A DNA stretch of 64,000 bases, taken from contig JAFUPN010000035.1 in the NCBI GenBank assembly GCA_017481205.1, positions 1-64,000 on the forward strand. Direction: 5' to 3'. The position numbers and the translations under genes were made by a program. The notes beneath the pieces were generated by a model that was given only the letters and a program-made list of their open reading frames with translations, was not told where the DNA came from and did no database searches. Shown here piece after piece: positions 9,401 through 17,360 of this stretch (positions are counted from its first letter, which is position 1; each line of letters begins with the position of its first letter). The stretch is from Clostridia bacterium (GTDB lineage Bacteria > Bacillota > Clostridia > UMGS1810).

Positions 9401-9525
9401 CTGTTATGCACGATACAGCAGAAGGTGCTGTTGATTATGTACCCGAGGGTACAAATGCGGTAAAGGTTATGCTTATAAAGGATAAGCTCAGTCTTGCACC
9501 TGTTTGTGAATATGTAAGATATTAA
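6454..9525 (+). CDS. Large secreted protein with repeated jelly-roll-like domains
   Basis: 1023 residues, ATG after AAAGGAGATG, signal peptide MKRFVSIIAAIAMLVSMLAM cut near AAAED. At least three domain units follow. The second and third carry the signatures GIGGKASDDT (about 369) and GLAGKSADDT (about 656), then GYKV, NQWN(K/R)VDFV, Y(V/I)NG and a closing YIDDYxSYF. This is the pattern of duplicated LamG/concanavalin-like domains. Short linker domains (EEGYSVKAF..., YTDTTYT...) sit between them, and a C-terminal region (about 960-1023) is shared with the 28567 protein. No catalytic motif is seen; glycan binding at the surface is inferred. The operator upstream ties it to the YesN group. Confidence 0.75.
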   Translation: MKRFVSIIAAIAMLVSMLAMPAAAEDAAVNSVILGPINASNGTVTDIEAGAAASVSARKFAMAANPNGDTKIVMNFSETELNSFTGYDSNDRIHASFWYLATKAGVSNVSFMLSDYGLSLTDTLSLNSVPVNKWTKIDLFMQPQWTYVYNDGTADNTVVLNRIVDVMGIKEAVGNGFWQALLGDSYDSSKTYTLGSVSIGKFEAYIDGEIALSKSSRNLGSDGYYSSVATNRLAFGIDKNVDKEFYLQNAKVDVVNDFDVSTFDFGMAEVEDGSDYVTSGTTLAVRNGAAVSGITAEGYSVNAYTYDAGTYTPVSSDTALSAGNTVVVQKLNSENLEMIYYSVSEGKLYEYSNGNLTLANSTAAAGAGIGGKASDDTSGAASAKADVFFDATGVDGSEPKFIYTFDGYKVITVNMYVSDNSKGGTFRLTGQYGTVYTSDIAVSNLIPNQWNKVDFVLKMEAKYGADYTGAEPASLSAHLYNGTSSTYVNGTAVATGKNHAFGGWVKAGGSDPVRHGYTLRMGYNSLPEGVSAYIDDYSSYYTYFEPVLDKAPVISGEAVINGKIYAEFGAALSDVMSGINAEEGYSVKAFSISGDTYTEVTDSSEVAIGKTVVVINPANRISYYEIKNADDALNYTYSQNFDGSPALIIGNASRVETAGLAGKSADDTAIGLGLGYLAGAGGVTADETSISGYVDKNGNPVTSDNILVDEAGNKKPTTNGDRFLAIDSLDGMGKFADIRDLKGYKVVSANIMYTGTATDETFRISTNNSGAVSGNIPLSRLQPNQWNRVDFVIEMQGSKNPPAEKSETEIIEIENGICTTYINGRKAAESISCYGAYIWHFSLANYSSCSAFRLGFEVNSESDVVGYIDDYTSYFTPFAPDMSVFDTAPETVTAELGDALPAGDGVAVYTDTTYTNAASGTIASGNVIVKETVADSANGIKRYGYCVLRPVAVTETETGISVSANTEGILVIAEYNDEGLVKAVMHDTAEGAVDYVPEGTNAVKVMLIKDKLSLAPVCEYVRY

Positions 9526-9561
9526 CAGATTAAAAAATTTAAGAGATAAATAATCATACAC

Positions 9562-9597
9562 AAAAAAGCCCGCAACGTAAAGTGCCGGGCTTTTTTG
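9562..9597 (+). terminator. Rho-independent terminator
   Basis: AAAAAAGCCCG (9562-9572) pairs with CGGGCTTTTTT (9586-9596) with a T-run, just after the large secreted protein gene. Confidence 0.85.
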
Positions 9598-9655
9598 AAT
9601 ATCCTTACGAAAAAACCTTTGTTAAAATCTTGTCATTATTTTTTGCCTCACACAA

Positions 9656-9684
9656 TTGACATAAAACTTTATATTTGGTATAAT
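9656..9684 (+). promoter_or_regulatory. Sigma-A promoter of the kduI-kduD unit
   Basis: TTGACA (9656-9661), 17-base spacer, TATAAT (9679-9684): a perfect consensus 28 bp before the TTG start at 9712. Unlike the operator-controlled promoters nearby, it has a strong -35, so constitutive or repressor-controlled expression is likely. Confidence 0.8.
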
Positions 9685-9711
9685 TATCATGGATAAGGTT
9701 GGTGATAAAAT

Positions 9712-11343
9712 TTGATTAAATTAAGAATTACGGATAAATCGGGAAAAATTCTTTTTGAAAAGATTTCTGACAATGTAATTGACGTTGTTTATGACAGAGA
9801 GTTCGCTCCCGGTGATAAAATACGTGTTTCTTCGGATTATTCTCAGTATTTTGCAGTAAAGTATGACGAAAGCTTTGCCGAGAGCATTGTATATTGCCCT
9901 GATAAAGGCTTTTCTTATGAGGTTTGCGGAGCATACTCCGGCATCTGCTTCCCCAAGGAAGCCTTTGCGGGAGACAGCCACAGAATCTGTGCGAGAATTC
10001 CCTCCGATGAAGAAATATATGCTGAGAGAGTTGTATCTCTCAATTCTCATGATATCAACTCTGCCAAGGGAGTTTATCCACACGCTGAGGCAAATTATGT
10101 TACCAGAGGTCAGGCGTGCTTTTTTGAGCGCAATGCCATAGACGGAGCTATTGACTCCGCAGGTCACGGCAACTACCCGTACCACAGCTGGGCAGGCGGC
10201 GCGAGAAATGACCTGGAGTATTATCTGGATTTCGGCACAGAGGTTGAGCTGACTAAGCTTGTGTTCCACCTGAGAGCCGATTTTCCCCATGATACCTACT
10301 GGAAGTCCATAGACATAGTTCTTGAGGACGGCAGCAGTTATACTGCAGAGTTTGAAATGTCGGGCGAGGGTCAGGAATTTGTTTTTGATACTCCCGTAAT
10401 CACAAGCAAGATTCATCTTACAAGGTTCACACAGGTGTCTGAGCCCCTTTCTTGGGCGGCACTTTCTCAGATACAAGCATATGGAAAATATATTAAAAAG
10501 GAGCAAAAAGGAATGGAAGTAAGAAATGCATCTAACTCAAAGGATGTAAAACACTATACCACAGAAAGACTCAGAGAGGAATTTCTCATCACAGGTCTTT
10601 TCTCAAAGGATAATATCAAGATGGTTTACAGTCATATTGACAGAATTATCACCTGCGGCATTATGCCCGTAGACCAGGTGCTTAAGCTTGAAGCAGGCAA
10701 GGAGCTTGCTGCTGACTATTTCCTCCAGAGAAGAGAAATGGGCGTTATCAACATCGGCGGTAAGGGTATTATCACAGTTGACGGAACAGAGTATGTAATG
10801 GAGCCCAGAGACGGTATCTTTATCGGTCAGGGCAACAAGGATATCACCTTTGCGGCAGTTGACAAGGCAAATCCCCCCAAGTTCTACATGAGCAGCTGTC
10901 CTGCACACAAGTCATACCCAACGGTTAAGATTGATATATCCAAGGCACGTAAGGTTCCCTGCGGCTCTGTTGAAGATTGCAACAAGAGAACCATCAACCA
11001 GTACATACATCCCGAGGTTATGCAGTCCTGTCAGCTGGCAATGGGTCTTACTCAGCTTGAGCCCGGCTCAAACTGGAACACAATGCCCTGCCACACTCAT
11101 GACAGACGTATGGAGGTTTATCTCTATCTCGATATGGATGAAAACGATGTTGTATTCCATATGATGGGCGAGCCCACCGAGACACGCCATATCATTATGC
11201 ATAATGAAGAAGCTGTTATCAGCCCCAGCTGGTCAATTCACTCCGGTGTCGGCACAAAGGCATATTCATTTATTTGGGCTATGTGCGGCGAAAACCAGGA
11301 ATTTGACGATATGGACCATATTGAAACCAAAGACCTCAGATAA
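9712..11343 (+). CDS. kduI: KduI isomerase joined to an N-terminal discoidin-like domain
   Basis: 543 residues from TTG 9712. Residues 268-543 are a complete 5-dehydro-4-deoxy-D-glucuronate isomerase (KduI), which converts the product of unsaturated uronate to 2,5-diketo-3-deoxygluconate. Zinc ligands are visible in PCHTHDRRMEVYLY (two His, Glu) and SWSIHSG. Residues 1-100 are a small beta domain and 115-260 a galactose-binding/discoidin-like domain (FFERNAIDGAIDS, HSWAGG, LRADFPHDTYW, QIQAYGKY) that is normally a separate protein in Clostridia. A ribosome site (AAGGAG, AAAAGGA) lies before an in-frame ATG at 10513, exactly where normal KduI begins, so the isomerase may be made both as fusion and alone. 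kduD follows 82 bp later. Confidence 0.85.
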   Translation: MIKLRITDKSGKILFEKISDNVIDVVYDREFAPGDKIRVSSDYSQYFAVKYDESFAESIVYCPDKGFSYEVCGAYSGICFPKEAFAGDSHRICARIPSDEEIYAERVVSLNSHDINSAKGVYPHAEANYVTRGQACFFERNAIDGAIDSAGHGNYPYHSWAGGARNDLEYYLDFGTEVELTKLVFHLRADFPHDTYWKSIDIVLEDGSSYTAEFEMSGEGQEFVFDTPVITSKIHLTRFTQVSEPLSWAALSQIQAYGKYIKKEQKGMEVRNASNSKDVKHYTTERLREEFLITGLFSKDNIKMVYSHIDRIITCGIMPVDQVLKLEAGKELAADYFLQRREMGVINIGGKGIITVDGTEYVMEPRDGIFIGQGNKDITFAAVDKANPPKFYMSSCPAHKSYPTVKIDISKARKVPCGSVEDCNKRTINQYIHPEVMQSCQLAMGLTQLEPGSNWNTMPCHTHDRRMEVYLYLDMDENDVVFHMMGEPTETRHIIMHNEEAVISPSWSIHSGVGTKAYSFIWAMCGENQEFDDMDHIETKDLR

Positions 11344-11425
11344 GGGTTGAATAGAAATTGCAAAAAATGCTCTGCGTTTTTTAATGTTGTTTATAATTTA
11401 TATTTATATAAAGGAGAAATGTAAA

Positions 11426-12214
11426 ATGTTCAGATTAGACGGAAAAATCGCACTTATTACAGGTGCAAGCTACGGTATCGGATTTGCTATTGCAAAGGGC
11501 ATGGCAAATGCAGGTGCTACAATCGTTTTCAACGATATCAAGCAGGAGCTTGTAGACAAGGGTCTTGAAGCTTACAAGGCTGAGGGAATCAATGCTCGCG
11601 GCTATGTTTGCGACGTAACCGATGAAGATGCTGTTAATGCTATGGTTGCTCAGATTGAAAAGGAAGTAGGCGTTATCGACATTCTGGTAAACAATGCTGG
11701 AATTATCAAGAGAATCCCCATGACAGAAATGTCAGCTGCAGAATTCAGACAGGTTATTGATGTTGACCTCAACGCACCCTTCATTGTTTCTAAGGCAGTT
11801 ATCCCTGCAATGATTAAAAAAGGTCACGGCAAGATTATTAACATCTGCTCAATGATGTCTGAGCTGGGCAGAGAGACTGTTTCTGCATATGCTGCAGCAA
11901 AGGGAGGTCTCAAGATGCTCACAAGAAATATCTGCTCCGAATACGGCGAGTTCAACATCCAGTGCAACGGTATCGGACCCGGATATATCGCTACTCCTCA
12001 GACAGCTCCTCTCCGCGAGCCCCAGGCAGACGGCTCCAAGCACCCCTTCGACAGCTTTATCTGTGCAAAGACTCCTGCCGGCAGATGGCTTGAGGCTGAA
12101 GAACTTACAGGTCCTGCAGTATTCCTTGCAAGCGATGCTTCAAATGCTGTAAACGGACATATACTCTATGTAGATGGCGGTATCCTCGCTTACATCGGCA
12201 AGCAGCCTAAATAA
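11426..12214 (+). CDS. kduD: KduD-like 2-dehydro-3-deoxy-D-gluconate 5-dehydrogenase
   Basis: 262 residues from ATG 11426 with AAGGAG upstream; an in-frame longer version lacks a ribosome site. A short-chain dehydrogenase: TGASYGIG cofactor loop (residues 12-19), NNAG at about 89-92, and the catalytic SAYAAAKGG (Tyr-x3-Lys). The C-terminal GRWLEAEELTGPAVFLASDA and VDGG are typical. Its place just after KduI, and its length and ending, favour KduD, which reduces 2,5-diketo-3-deoxygluconate to KDG with NADH in uronate breakdown. Sequence alone cannot exclude a related gluconate 5-dehydrogenase. Confidence 0.85.
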   Translation: MFRLDGKIALITGASYGIGFAIAKGMANAGATIVFNDIKQELVDKGLEAYKAEGINARGYVCDVTDEDAVNAMVAQIEKEVGVIDILVNNAGIIKRIPMTEMSAAEFRQVIDVDLNAPFIVSKAVIPAMIKKGHGKIINICSMMSELGRETVSAYAAAKGGLKMLTRNICSEYGEFNIQCNGIGPGYIATPQTAPLREPQADGSKHPFDSFICAKTPAGRWLEAEELTGPAVFLASDASNAVNGHILYVDGGILAYIGKQPK

Positions 12215-12234
12215 TTGATAATATAACAAATATA

Positions 12235-12271
12235 AAATTCCTGACTTGGTTTATGAGTCAGGAATTTTTTT
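12235..12271 (+). terminator. Rho-independent terminator after kduD
   Basis: AAATTCCTGACT pairs with AGTCAGGAATTT, followed by a T-run, 20 bp after the kduD stop. Confidence 0.8.
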
Positions 12272-12353
12272 GACTTAAGATTATAGCATATAAAAAATCT
12301 CAATGTGGAATTTAGCTTTAAAATTCGATAGTCCGATGCATTGTTGTCATTAT

Positions 12354-12487
12354 CAAATTTTTTGTCTGAAATTCGGTTTTTAGTCTGGAATTTGTTAAAA
12401 GTAGGTAAAAATTTAATAAAAATATGAATTATAGACCAAAAAATAAAAAAATGAGTACTTTTTTTTTGAAAAAAACTGTAGTATAAT
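12354..12487 (+). promoter_or_regulatory. Operator and -10 box (site 2 of 4) plus a reverse-oriented copy
   Basis: TGAATT (12425) and the poorer half-site at 12446 are 21 bp apart around GACCAAAAAAT (12434-12444). The element ends at 12459, and TATAAT starts at 12482, 23 bp on; the -35 position is only T-rich. This is the same phasing as at the other three sites. Upstream, 12354-12395 holds a related sequence in the opposite orientation (reverse complement contains CCGAATTTCAGAC). It is probably an additional regulator site. The 311 bp between kduD and the next gene hold nothing else recognisable. Confidence 0.6.
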
Positions 12488-12533
12488 GGTTACATATAAA
12501 TTATGTCTTTTGAAAAAAGGGAGATGAAACACC

Positions 12534-14219
12534 ATGGACAGTTTGTATCAGGGTTATGAAAAATATCTTGATGAATTTGAATACAGAAAAAGAATGTGTA
12601 TAAGCAAGTGTCTTGAGCGTGAGATTGAAAATGAGCTTTACGGCGATACAATTATGTTTAATCTTTATATGGGATATAAGACAGAGGAATCCCTTGCCAA
12701 GCTTATGAAGGTTGCAGAGTGGTATGACCACAGCTTTAAGCGCAACGGACGCAATCCTCAGCTTGAAATCGACTTTGCCGCAATGAGACTTATCAGAATA
12801 CTTCACTACTGCGACAAAGCCCTTACCGATGAGGCAAGAGAGGCTGTAAAGAGCTTTTTCAACAAATATAATTTTGAGAGTGATTATAAATCAGAAAATC
12901 ATATGCTCATGTTCCGCCTGTCAAGACTTCTCTATGCAGAAAAATATCCCGATGAGTATCTTGAGTACTACGGCGGCAAGGCAGGCGACTTCTGGCAGGA
13001 GGATGACAAATTCCTTACAGATTACTTTAAGTTCAGAGCAAAGAGGGGCTGGGCAGAGTTTGACTCTTTCGGCTATATGACTGAGATTTTCAATTGCCTG
13101 CTTACAATCCGCGACTGCACAAGGGACAAGAATCTTTCCAAGCTCAGCGAGGAGTCTATGAATGTTATGTTCCTGGATGTGTTCGGCGACTATATGGACG
13201 GACTTTACGGCGGAGCCCACGGCAGAATATATGAGGGTCAGGTGCTCAGCTACAAGGGTGCCGGTGTACTGCAGGTTGTCAACTACTATTTCGGCAACAA
13301 GTATATAAGCGACCCCACGCCGAGGTCTTTCCAGATAATGAGTGACTATATGCCTGCTCCCTGGGTATATGAGGCTCTCGATACCATGCCCGAAACCAGA
13401 GAGAATTATGAGAGCAAGCATCTTCACTGCATCAGCTCAACCCTTCCTCACAAGCAGGTTCCCCAGGTTGACGGCAGTATCAATAAATATACATATGCTA
13501 CTCCCGATTTTGTTATCGGTGCAGTAAACTTCCAAGATAAATACCCTGAGGACAGCGACGCAAAATGGTATGCACACCACGAGCAGCATGAATGGGATCT
13601 TACTCTTCCGGGTTTGCTTGACTGCCGTATCTTTTCACATCATCCCGGTCACGGCGGTGCAGATGAGGGCAAGGAGCACGGACGCTGGACAGGAGACCTT
13701 GGTTGCGGCTGCGGTCAGTTCTTCTGCAACAAGGGTATAGCTATTGCAACCTACAATATCGGTGATAATCAGGATCACCTTATCAATGCAAAGGTTCCTC
13801 ACAAATATTTTGAAGAGATATTTGACGGCAAATATATCTTCCTTAAGAGAAACAATACCTATGTATCACTGTATTTCTCCGAGGGCTACCGCAAGGGCAC
13901 AGACCCGGCATATATCGACTTTGAGATGGAGAGCGTAGGTGCAAAGCATGCTGTTGTGTGCCAGGCTGCCACAAACAAGGAATTCGCTGATTTTAACGCA
14001 TTTATCGCTGATGTTAAGGCAAATCCCGTTAAGTTTGATAAGGAAACAATGACTGTTGAATACAGAAACCTTAAGATGAACCCGACCGAGAGATATATCG
14101 ACGGCGAAAAGGTAAAATTTCCCTACAATACATATGATAATCCTGTTGTACTTGAGGAATTTGCGTCAGGTATAATCTATGTCAACGGTAGAGAAGTTGT
14201 TGACTTCAATAAATTTTAA
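12534..14219 (+). CDS. Uncharacterised protein, possible alpha/alpha-toroid lyase or hydrolase
   Basis: 561 residues, no signal peptide, ATG after GGGAGATG. I do not recognise a named family. Residues 1-290 are mostly helical and contain SENHMLMFRLSRLLYAE; an Asn-His of this kind occurs in the helical toroids of heparinase-type lyases. Residues 310-561 are beta-rich, with many His and Trp (YAHHEQHEWDL, FSHHPGHGG, HGRWTGDLGCGCGQFFCN) as in metal- or substrate-binding sheets. It is the first gene of an operon with two sugar ABC permeases (18 bp gap) and lies beside kduI/kduD. An intracellular enzyme acting on the imported uronate-containing oligosaccharide is a reasonable inference, not a demonstrated function. 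Confidence 0.6.
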   Translation: MDSLYQGYEKYLDEFEYRKRMCISKCLEREIENELYGDTIMFNLYMGYKTEESLAKLMKVAEWYDHSFKRNGRNPQLEIDFAAMRLIRILHYCDKALTDEAREAVKSFFNKYNFESDYKSENHMLMFRLSRLLYAEKYPDEYLEYYGGKAGDFWQEDDKFLTDYFKFRAKRGWAEFDSFGYMTEIFNCLLTIRDCTRDKNLSKLSEESMNVMFLDVFGDYMDGLYGGAHGRIYEGQVLSYKGAGVLQVVNYYFGNKYISDPTPRSFQIMSDYMPAPWVYEALDTMPETRENYESKHLHCISSTLPHKQVPQVDGSINKYTYATPDFVIGAVNFQDKYPEDSDAKWYAHHEQHEWDLTLPGLLDCRIFSHHPGHGGADEGKEHGRWTGDLGCGCGQFFCNKGIAIATYNIGDNQDHLINAKVPHKYFEEIFDGKYIFLKRNNTYVSLYFSEGYRKGTDPAYIDFEMESVGAKHAVVCQAATNKEFADFNAFIADVKANPVKFDKETMTVEYRNLKMNPTERYIDGEKVKFPYNTYDNPVVLEEFASGIIYVNGREVVDFNKF

Positions 14220-14237
14220 AAAAGGAGAGAGTGAATA

Positions 14238-15179
14238 ATGGCGAAAAACACCATGCTCGACGAGCATTACAGCAAAATGAGCCTTATGCAGCGCATTGCT
14301 TATCATAAGTATATTTATCTTATTCTTCTGCCTGCATTGGTTTATTACATAGTTTTCAAGTATGTGCCCATCTACGGTCTGACACTTGCGTTCAAGACCT
14401 ACAAGGCAAGTAAGGGTATCTGGGGCAGCCCATGGATAGGCTTGGAGAATTTCCATAACCTTACAATAAATGTAGGCTTCCTCACAGCCTTTAAGAACAC
14501 AATTATCATTTCATTCCTCAAGATTATTTTCGGTTTCCCTATGCCGATTATACTCACCCTGCTTATCAATGAAATGAGAATTAAGAAGTATAAGAATGTT
14601 CTTCAGACAATATATACCTTCCCGCACTTCCTATCCTGGGTTGTTGTTGCAGGTATGTGCTTCAACCTCTTTGCCGGCGACGGTATTATCAACAAGTTTT
14701 TTGCAGTTGTGGGTATTCCTCAGCAAAATCTGCTTACAGACCACAAGGGTTTCTTAGGACTCTTGGTAGGCTCTGCTATGTGGAAGGAAACCGGTTGGTC
14801 AACCATACTTTATCTTGCGGCAATCACCAGCATTGATACTTCTATTTACGAAGCTGCGCGAATTGACGGAGCAAACCGTTTCCAGCAGATGATTTATGTT
14901 ACCATACCAGGTATTGCAGCTATGATGGCAACCAACCTGGTGCTCAGCTGTGGTCATGTTATGGATGCGGGCTTCGACCAGGTATTCAATATGTACAATG
15001 CGGCTGTATTTGATGTTGCTGATATCATCGACAGCTATGTATACAGAATTACCTTCCAGCAGACTCCTGACTTTGGTTTCTCCACAGCGGTTGGTATGTT
15101 CAAGGGTGTTGTAAACCTTATACTTATTCTCACAGTTAATAAAGTTGTAAAATCCTTCGGTCAGAAGGGTATAGTTTAA
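14238..15179 (+). CDS. LplB-type sugar ABC transporter permease
   Basis: 313 residues with six predicted membrane segments and the cytoplasmic EAA loop EAARIDGANRFQQMIYVTIP, which docks on the ATPase. The N-terminal HKYIYLILLPALVYYIVFKYVPIYGL and the length match LplB-type permeases of large oligosaccharide importers in Firmicutes. It is 18 bp after the unknown enzyme and 22 bp before the partner permease. The binding protein is probably the lipoprotein at 19202. No ATPase is in the window; these importers usually share one encoded elsewhere. Confidence 0.9.
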   Translation: MAKNTMLDEHYSKMSLMQRIAYHKYIYLILLPALVYYIVFKYVPIYGLTLAFKTYKASKGIWGSPWIGLENFHNLTINVGFLTAFKNTIIISFLKIIFGFPMPIILTLLINEMRIKKYKNVLQTIYTFPHFLSWVVVAGMCFNLFAGDGIINKFFAVVGIPQQNLLTDHKGFLGLLVGSAMWKETGWSTILYLAAITSIDTSIYEAARIDGANRFQQMIYVTIPGIAAMMATNLVLSCGHVMDAGFDQVFNMYNAAVFDVADIIDSYVYRITFQQTPDFGFSTAVGMFKGVVNLILILTVNKVVKSFGQKGIV

Positions 15180-15201
15180 TGAAAGGAGAGAGAAACTTAT
15201 T

Positions 15202-16092
15202 ATGGCATCATTATCAAGAAAAAGCAAACTCAACAGCTGGAATTATGCAGATGTTATCATATTTATAGTCCTCACTCTTTTCGGACTTATCATTCTGTAT
15301 CCATTCTACAATACATTGCTCATATCTCTGGTAACAGAGGGTGAGTATATCCGCAGACCCTTTATGCTTTGGCCTGAGGAGCCCACTTTGCGTGCATATT
15401 GGTACGTATTCAAGTCGCCCCTTATTGTATCAGGCTTCAGAACAAGCCTTATAGTTACAGTAGTAGGTACTATATACAGCATGTTCTTTACAGTGTCCAT
15501 TGCATATGCATTGATGAAAAATTTCCCCGGACGCGGCATATTTAAGGCAATGCTTCTGTTTACAATGTATTTTGCCGGAGGTTTAATTCCTACATACCTG
15601 CTTATGAAGGACCTCAAGCTCCTGGATACCCTTTGGGTTCTTATCCTTCCCACCGGTGCAACGGTCAACTACATTATTCTCCTGCAGCGCTTTTTTGAAG
15701 AGGTTCCGCTGGAGCTGGAAGAATCTGCTAAGCTTGATGGCTGCAGTGAGGTCGGCGTTCTGTTCAAGATTATACTTCCTTTGTCGCTGCCTTCCCTGGC
15801 AACCTTCGGTCTCTACTACGCTGTAGGTCGTTGGAATGCTTGGTACGATGGTATGTTATATATCAAGGACGTTGAAAAACAGCCTATTCAGACGGTTCTT
15901 CGTACTATTATCCAAAACGCTGCTGCAGTACAGGGCGAGGCGGTTGGTACCGATACAGATATGGATAAGGTTTATGCAGAGGGTGTAAAGATGGCATCCG
16001 TATTTGTAACCATCCTTCCCATTATGTGCGTGTATCCCTTCCTCCAGAGATATTTTGTATCCGGTCTTACAGCAGGTGCAGTTAAATCCTGA
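15202..16092 (+). CDS. YtcP-type sugar ABC transporter permease
   Basis: 296 residues, six membrane segments, EAA-type loop EESAKLDGCSEVGVLFKIILPLS. The N-terminal DVIIFIVLTLFGLIILYPFY and the C-terminal FLQRYFVSGLTAGAVKS are typical of YtcP permeases, which pair with LplB-type proteins. The ATG at 15202 follows GAAAGGAGAG. It ends the operon begun at 12534. The likely substrate is an oligosaccharide recognised by the lipoprotein at 19202. Confidence 0.9.
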   Translation: MASLSRKSKLNSWNYADVIIFIVLTLFGLIILYPFYNTLLISLVTEGEYIRRPFMLWPEEPTLRAYWYVFKSPLIVSGFRTSLIVTVVGTIYSMFFTVSIAYALMKNFPGRGIFKAMLLFTMYFAGGLIPTYLLMKDLKLLDTLWVLILPTGATVNYIILLQRFFEEVPLELEESAKLDGCSEVGVLFKIILPLSLPSLATFGLYYAVGRWNAWYDGMLYIKDVEKQPIQTVLRTIIQNAAAVQGEAVGTDTDMDKVYAEGVKMASVFVTILPIMCVYPFLQRYFVSGLTAGAVKS

Positions 16093-16107
16093 TTTACTTT
16101 TCAAAAA

Positions 16108-16170
16108 ATCAAAGGCTGTGTATTTTAGTGTGAGAGTTCGAATCCTGCCACACTATATGCAGCCTTTGAT
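16108..16170 (+). other. Nested hairpin holding a tRNA T-arm-like loop
   Basis: An 11-bp stem, ATCAAAGGCTG (16108-16118) with CAGCCTTTGAT (16160-16170), encloses TAGTGTG (16126-16132) paired with CACACTA (16149-16155). The loop contains GAGTTCGAATCCTGCC, which looks like a tRNA T-loop and 3' half-stem. It may act as a terminator without a T-run, or be a decayed tRNA 3' end left by an integration event. No whole tRNA is present. Confidence 0.45.
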
Positions 16171-16240
16171 GTAATATATAACAACATTGCAAAGCAATAT
16201 TTCACCCGTCCATAGGACGGATTTGACTAACATTAATTTA

Positions 16241-16514
16241 GCCGAAAGATAATAATCCGAACCACGATTTTCAAAGGCGGATTTTCGCTTTCGCTTCGTT
16301 AAAATACTCGGTAATCCTCCGCAAGGATTACCTGCGTTTTTGCCTTGCACAACCAAAAATCCTCACCTTGAAAATTCTCTGACCTTAAACAGATGAAATT
16401 TCAAGCAGATTTTGGTGCGGAAGATGAAGCAAGGCTGACGCCTTGCGAAGATGACAAACCGAAAGATGCCGGAATTGCGCTGTTTAAGGCGGGTTCGGAT
16501 TACTATCTTTCGGC
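16241..16514. mobile_element. 274-bp MITE-like element with 23-bp terminal inverted repeats (family B)
   Basis: The left end GCCGAAAGATAATAATCCGA(ACC) (16241-16263) and the right end 16492-16514 are reverse complements at 22 of 23 positions. TTA flanks both ends as a possible 3-bp target duplication. The interior has further small inverted repeats and no convincing gene. A 57-bp deletion copy is at 4283-4339. Together with the T-arm-like hairpin this fills the 452-bp gap before yesN; around 16205-16220 there is also the small palindrome CCGTCCATAGGACGG. Confidence 0.7.
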
Positions 16515-16544
16515 TTAGGTTAATGATAAAAGGGTGGTGATTTT

Positions 16545-17327
16545 ATGTATAAAGTATTGATAGTTGATGATGAATACTGGGCGCTTCAGGGTGTGCGCAA
16601 TTCTTTCCCCTGGGGAAAATACGGCTTTGAGGTGGCTGCAGCCACTACCAGCTCCATAGAGGCTTATGAGTATATCAAAAGCCTTGAGCCTGATGTGGTT
16701 TTTTCTGATGTGTGTATGCCGGAAATGACAGGTATTGAGCTTTGCATAAAATCCCGCGAGGAGGGTTATCCCTCTCTGTTTGTATTTGTATCCGGCTTCG
16801 ATGATTATAAATATACCCGTGAAGCAATAATAAACGGCGCCTTTGACTACTGCCTCAAGCCTATAGATGAGGAAGAGACAGACAAAATTCTCAAAAGGCT
16901 CAAGGAACAGCTTGACAGTCAGTATGATGAGGAAGAGGCATTTCCTGCCGATATTCCTGATGATGCCGATAAGGCAAAAAACCGTGAAATATATAACCGT
17001 GAATTCAAGCGTATGATGGAATACATCGACGATAATTATACAAAGCCTCTTTTGCTAAAGGACCTTGCAAAGCAGTTTTTTATCAACGAAAGCTACTGCT
17101 GCTTCCTTTTTAACAAGCATGTGGGGATGTCATTTTCAAAATATCTCAATAAGCTAAGAATTGAGAAGGCAATGAAAATAATTGAGCAGAACAGAACCCT
17201 TTCAATAGATGAAGTGGCAGAGCTTACAGGATATGCCAGCTATTATCATTTTAACAAAAAATTCAAAGAGGTGACAGGGGTTTCTCCCGCTCAGTTCAGA
17301 AAGGGCATGAAACAGAACTCTGAATAG
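16545..17327 (+). CDS. yesN: YesN-type response regulator (receiver plus AraC helix-turn-helix)
   Basis: 260 residues. Receiver domain 1-120 with the acidic pair Asp8-Asp9, phospho-acceptor Asp55 in FSDVCMPEM and the conserved Lys in DYCLKPI. A short linker leads to an AraC-type DNA-binding domain (about 155-258) with both helix-turn-helix units (LLKDLAKQFFINESYCCFLF; SIDEVAELTGYASYYHFNKKF). The partner kinase starts 33 bp downstream, and the sugar-binding lipoprotein follows. YesN proteins activate sugar transporter and glycan genes; the 21-bp direct half-sites at 6353, 12425, 19077 and 28437 are its best candidate targets. Confidence 0.93.
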   Translation: MYKVLIVDDEYWALQGVRNSFPWGKYGFEVAAATTSSIEAYEYIKSLEPDVVFSDVCMPEMTGIELCIKSREEGYPSLFVFVSGFDDYKYTREAIINGAFDYCLKPIDEEETDKILKRLKEQLDSQYDEEEAFPADIPDDADKAKNREIYNREFKRMMEYIDDNYTKPLLLKDLAKQFFINESYCCFLFNKHVGMSFSKYLNKLRIEKAMKIIEQNRTLSIDEVAELTGYASYYHFNKKFKEVTGVSPAQFRKGMKQNSE

Positions 17328-17360
17328 TATTTTCAGATGCAGACGGAGGGAGAAATTTCT

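Noticed and set aside
9721..10506. Minus-strand frame of 261 codons opposite the kduI fusion
   Set aside because: It mirrors the coding strand, has no ribosome site, and its composition is unlike any protein.
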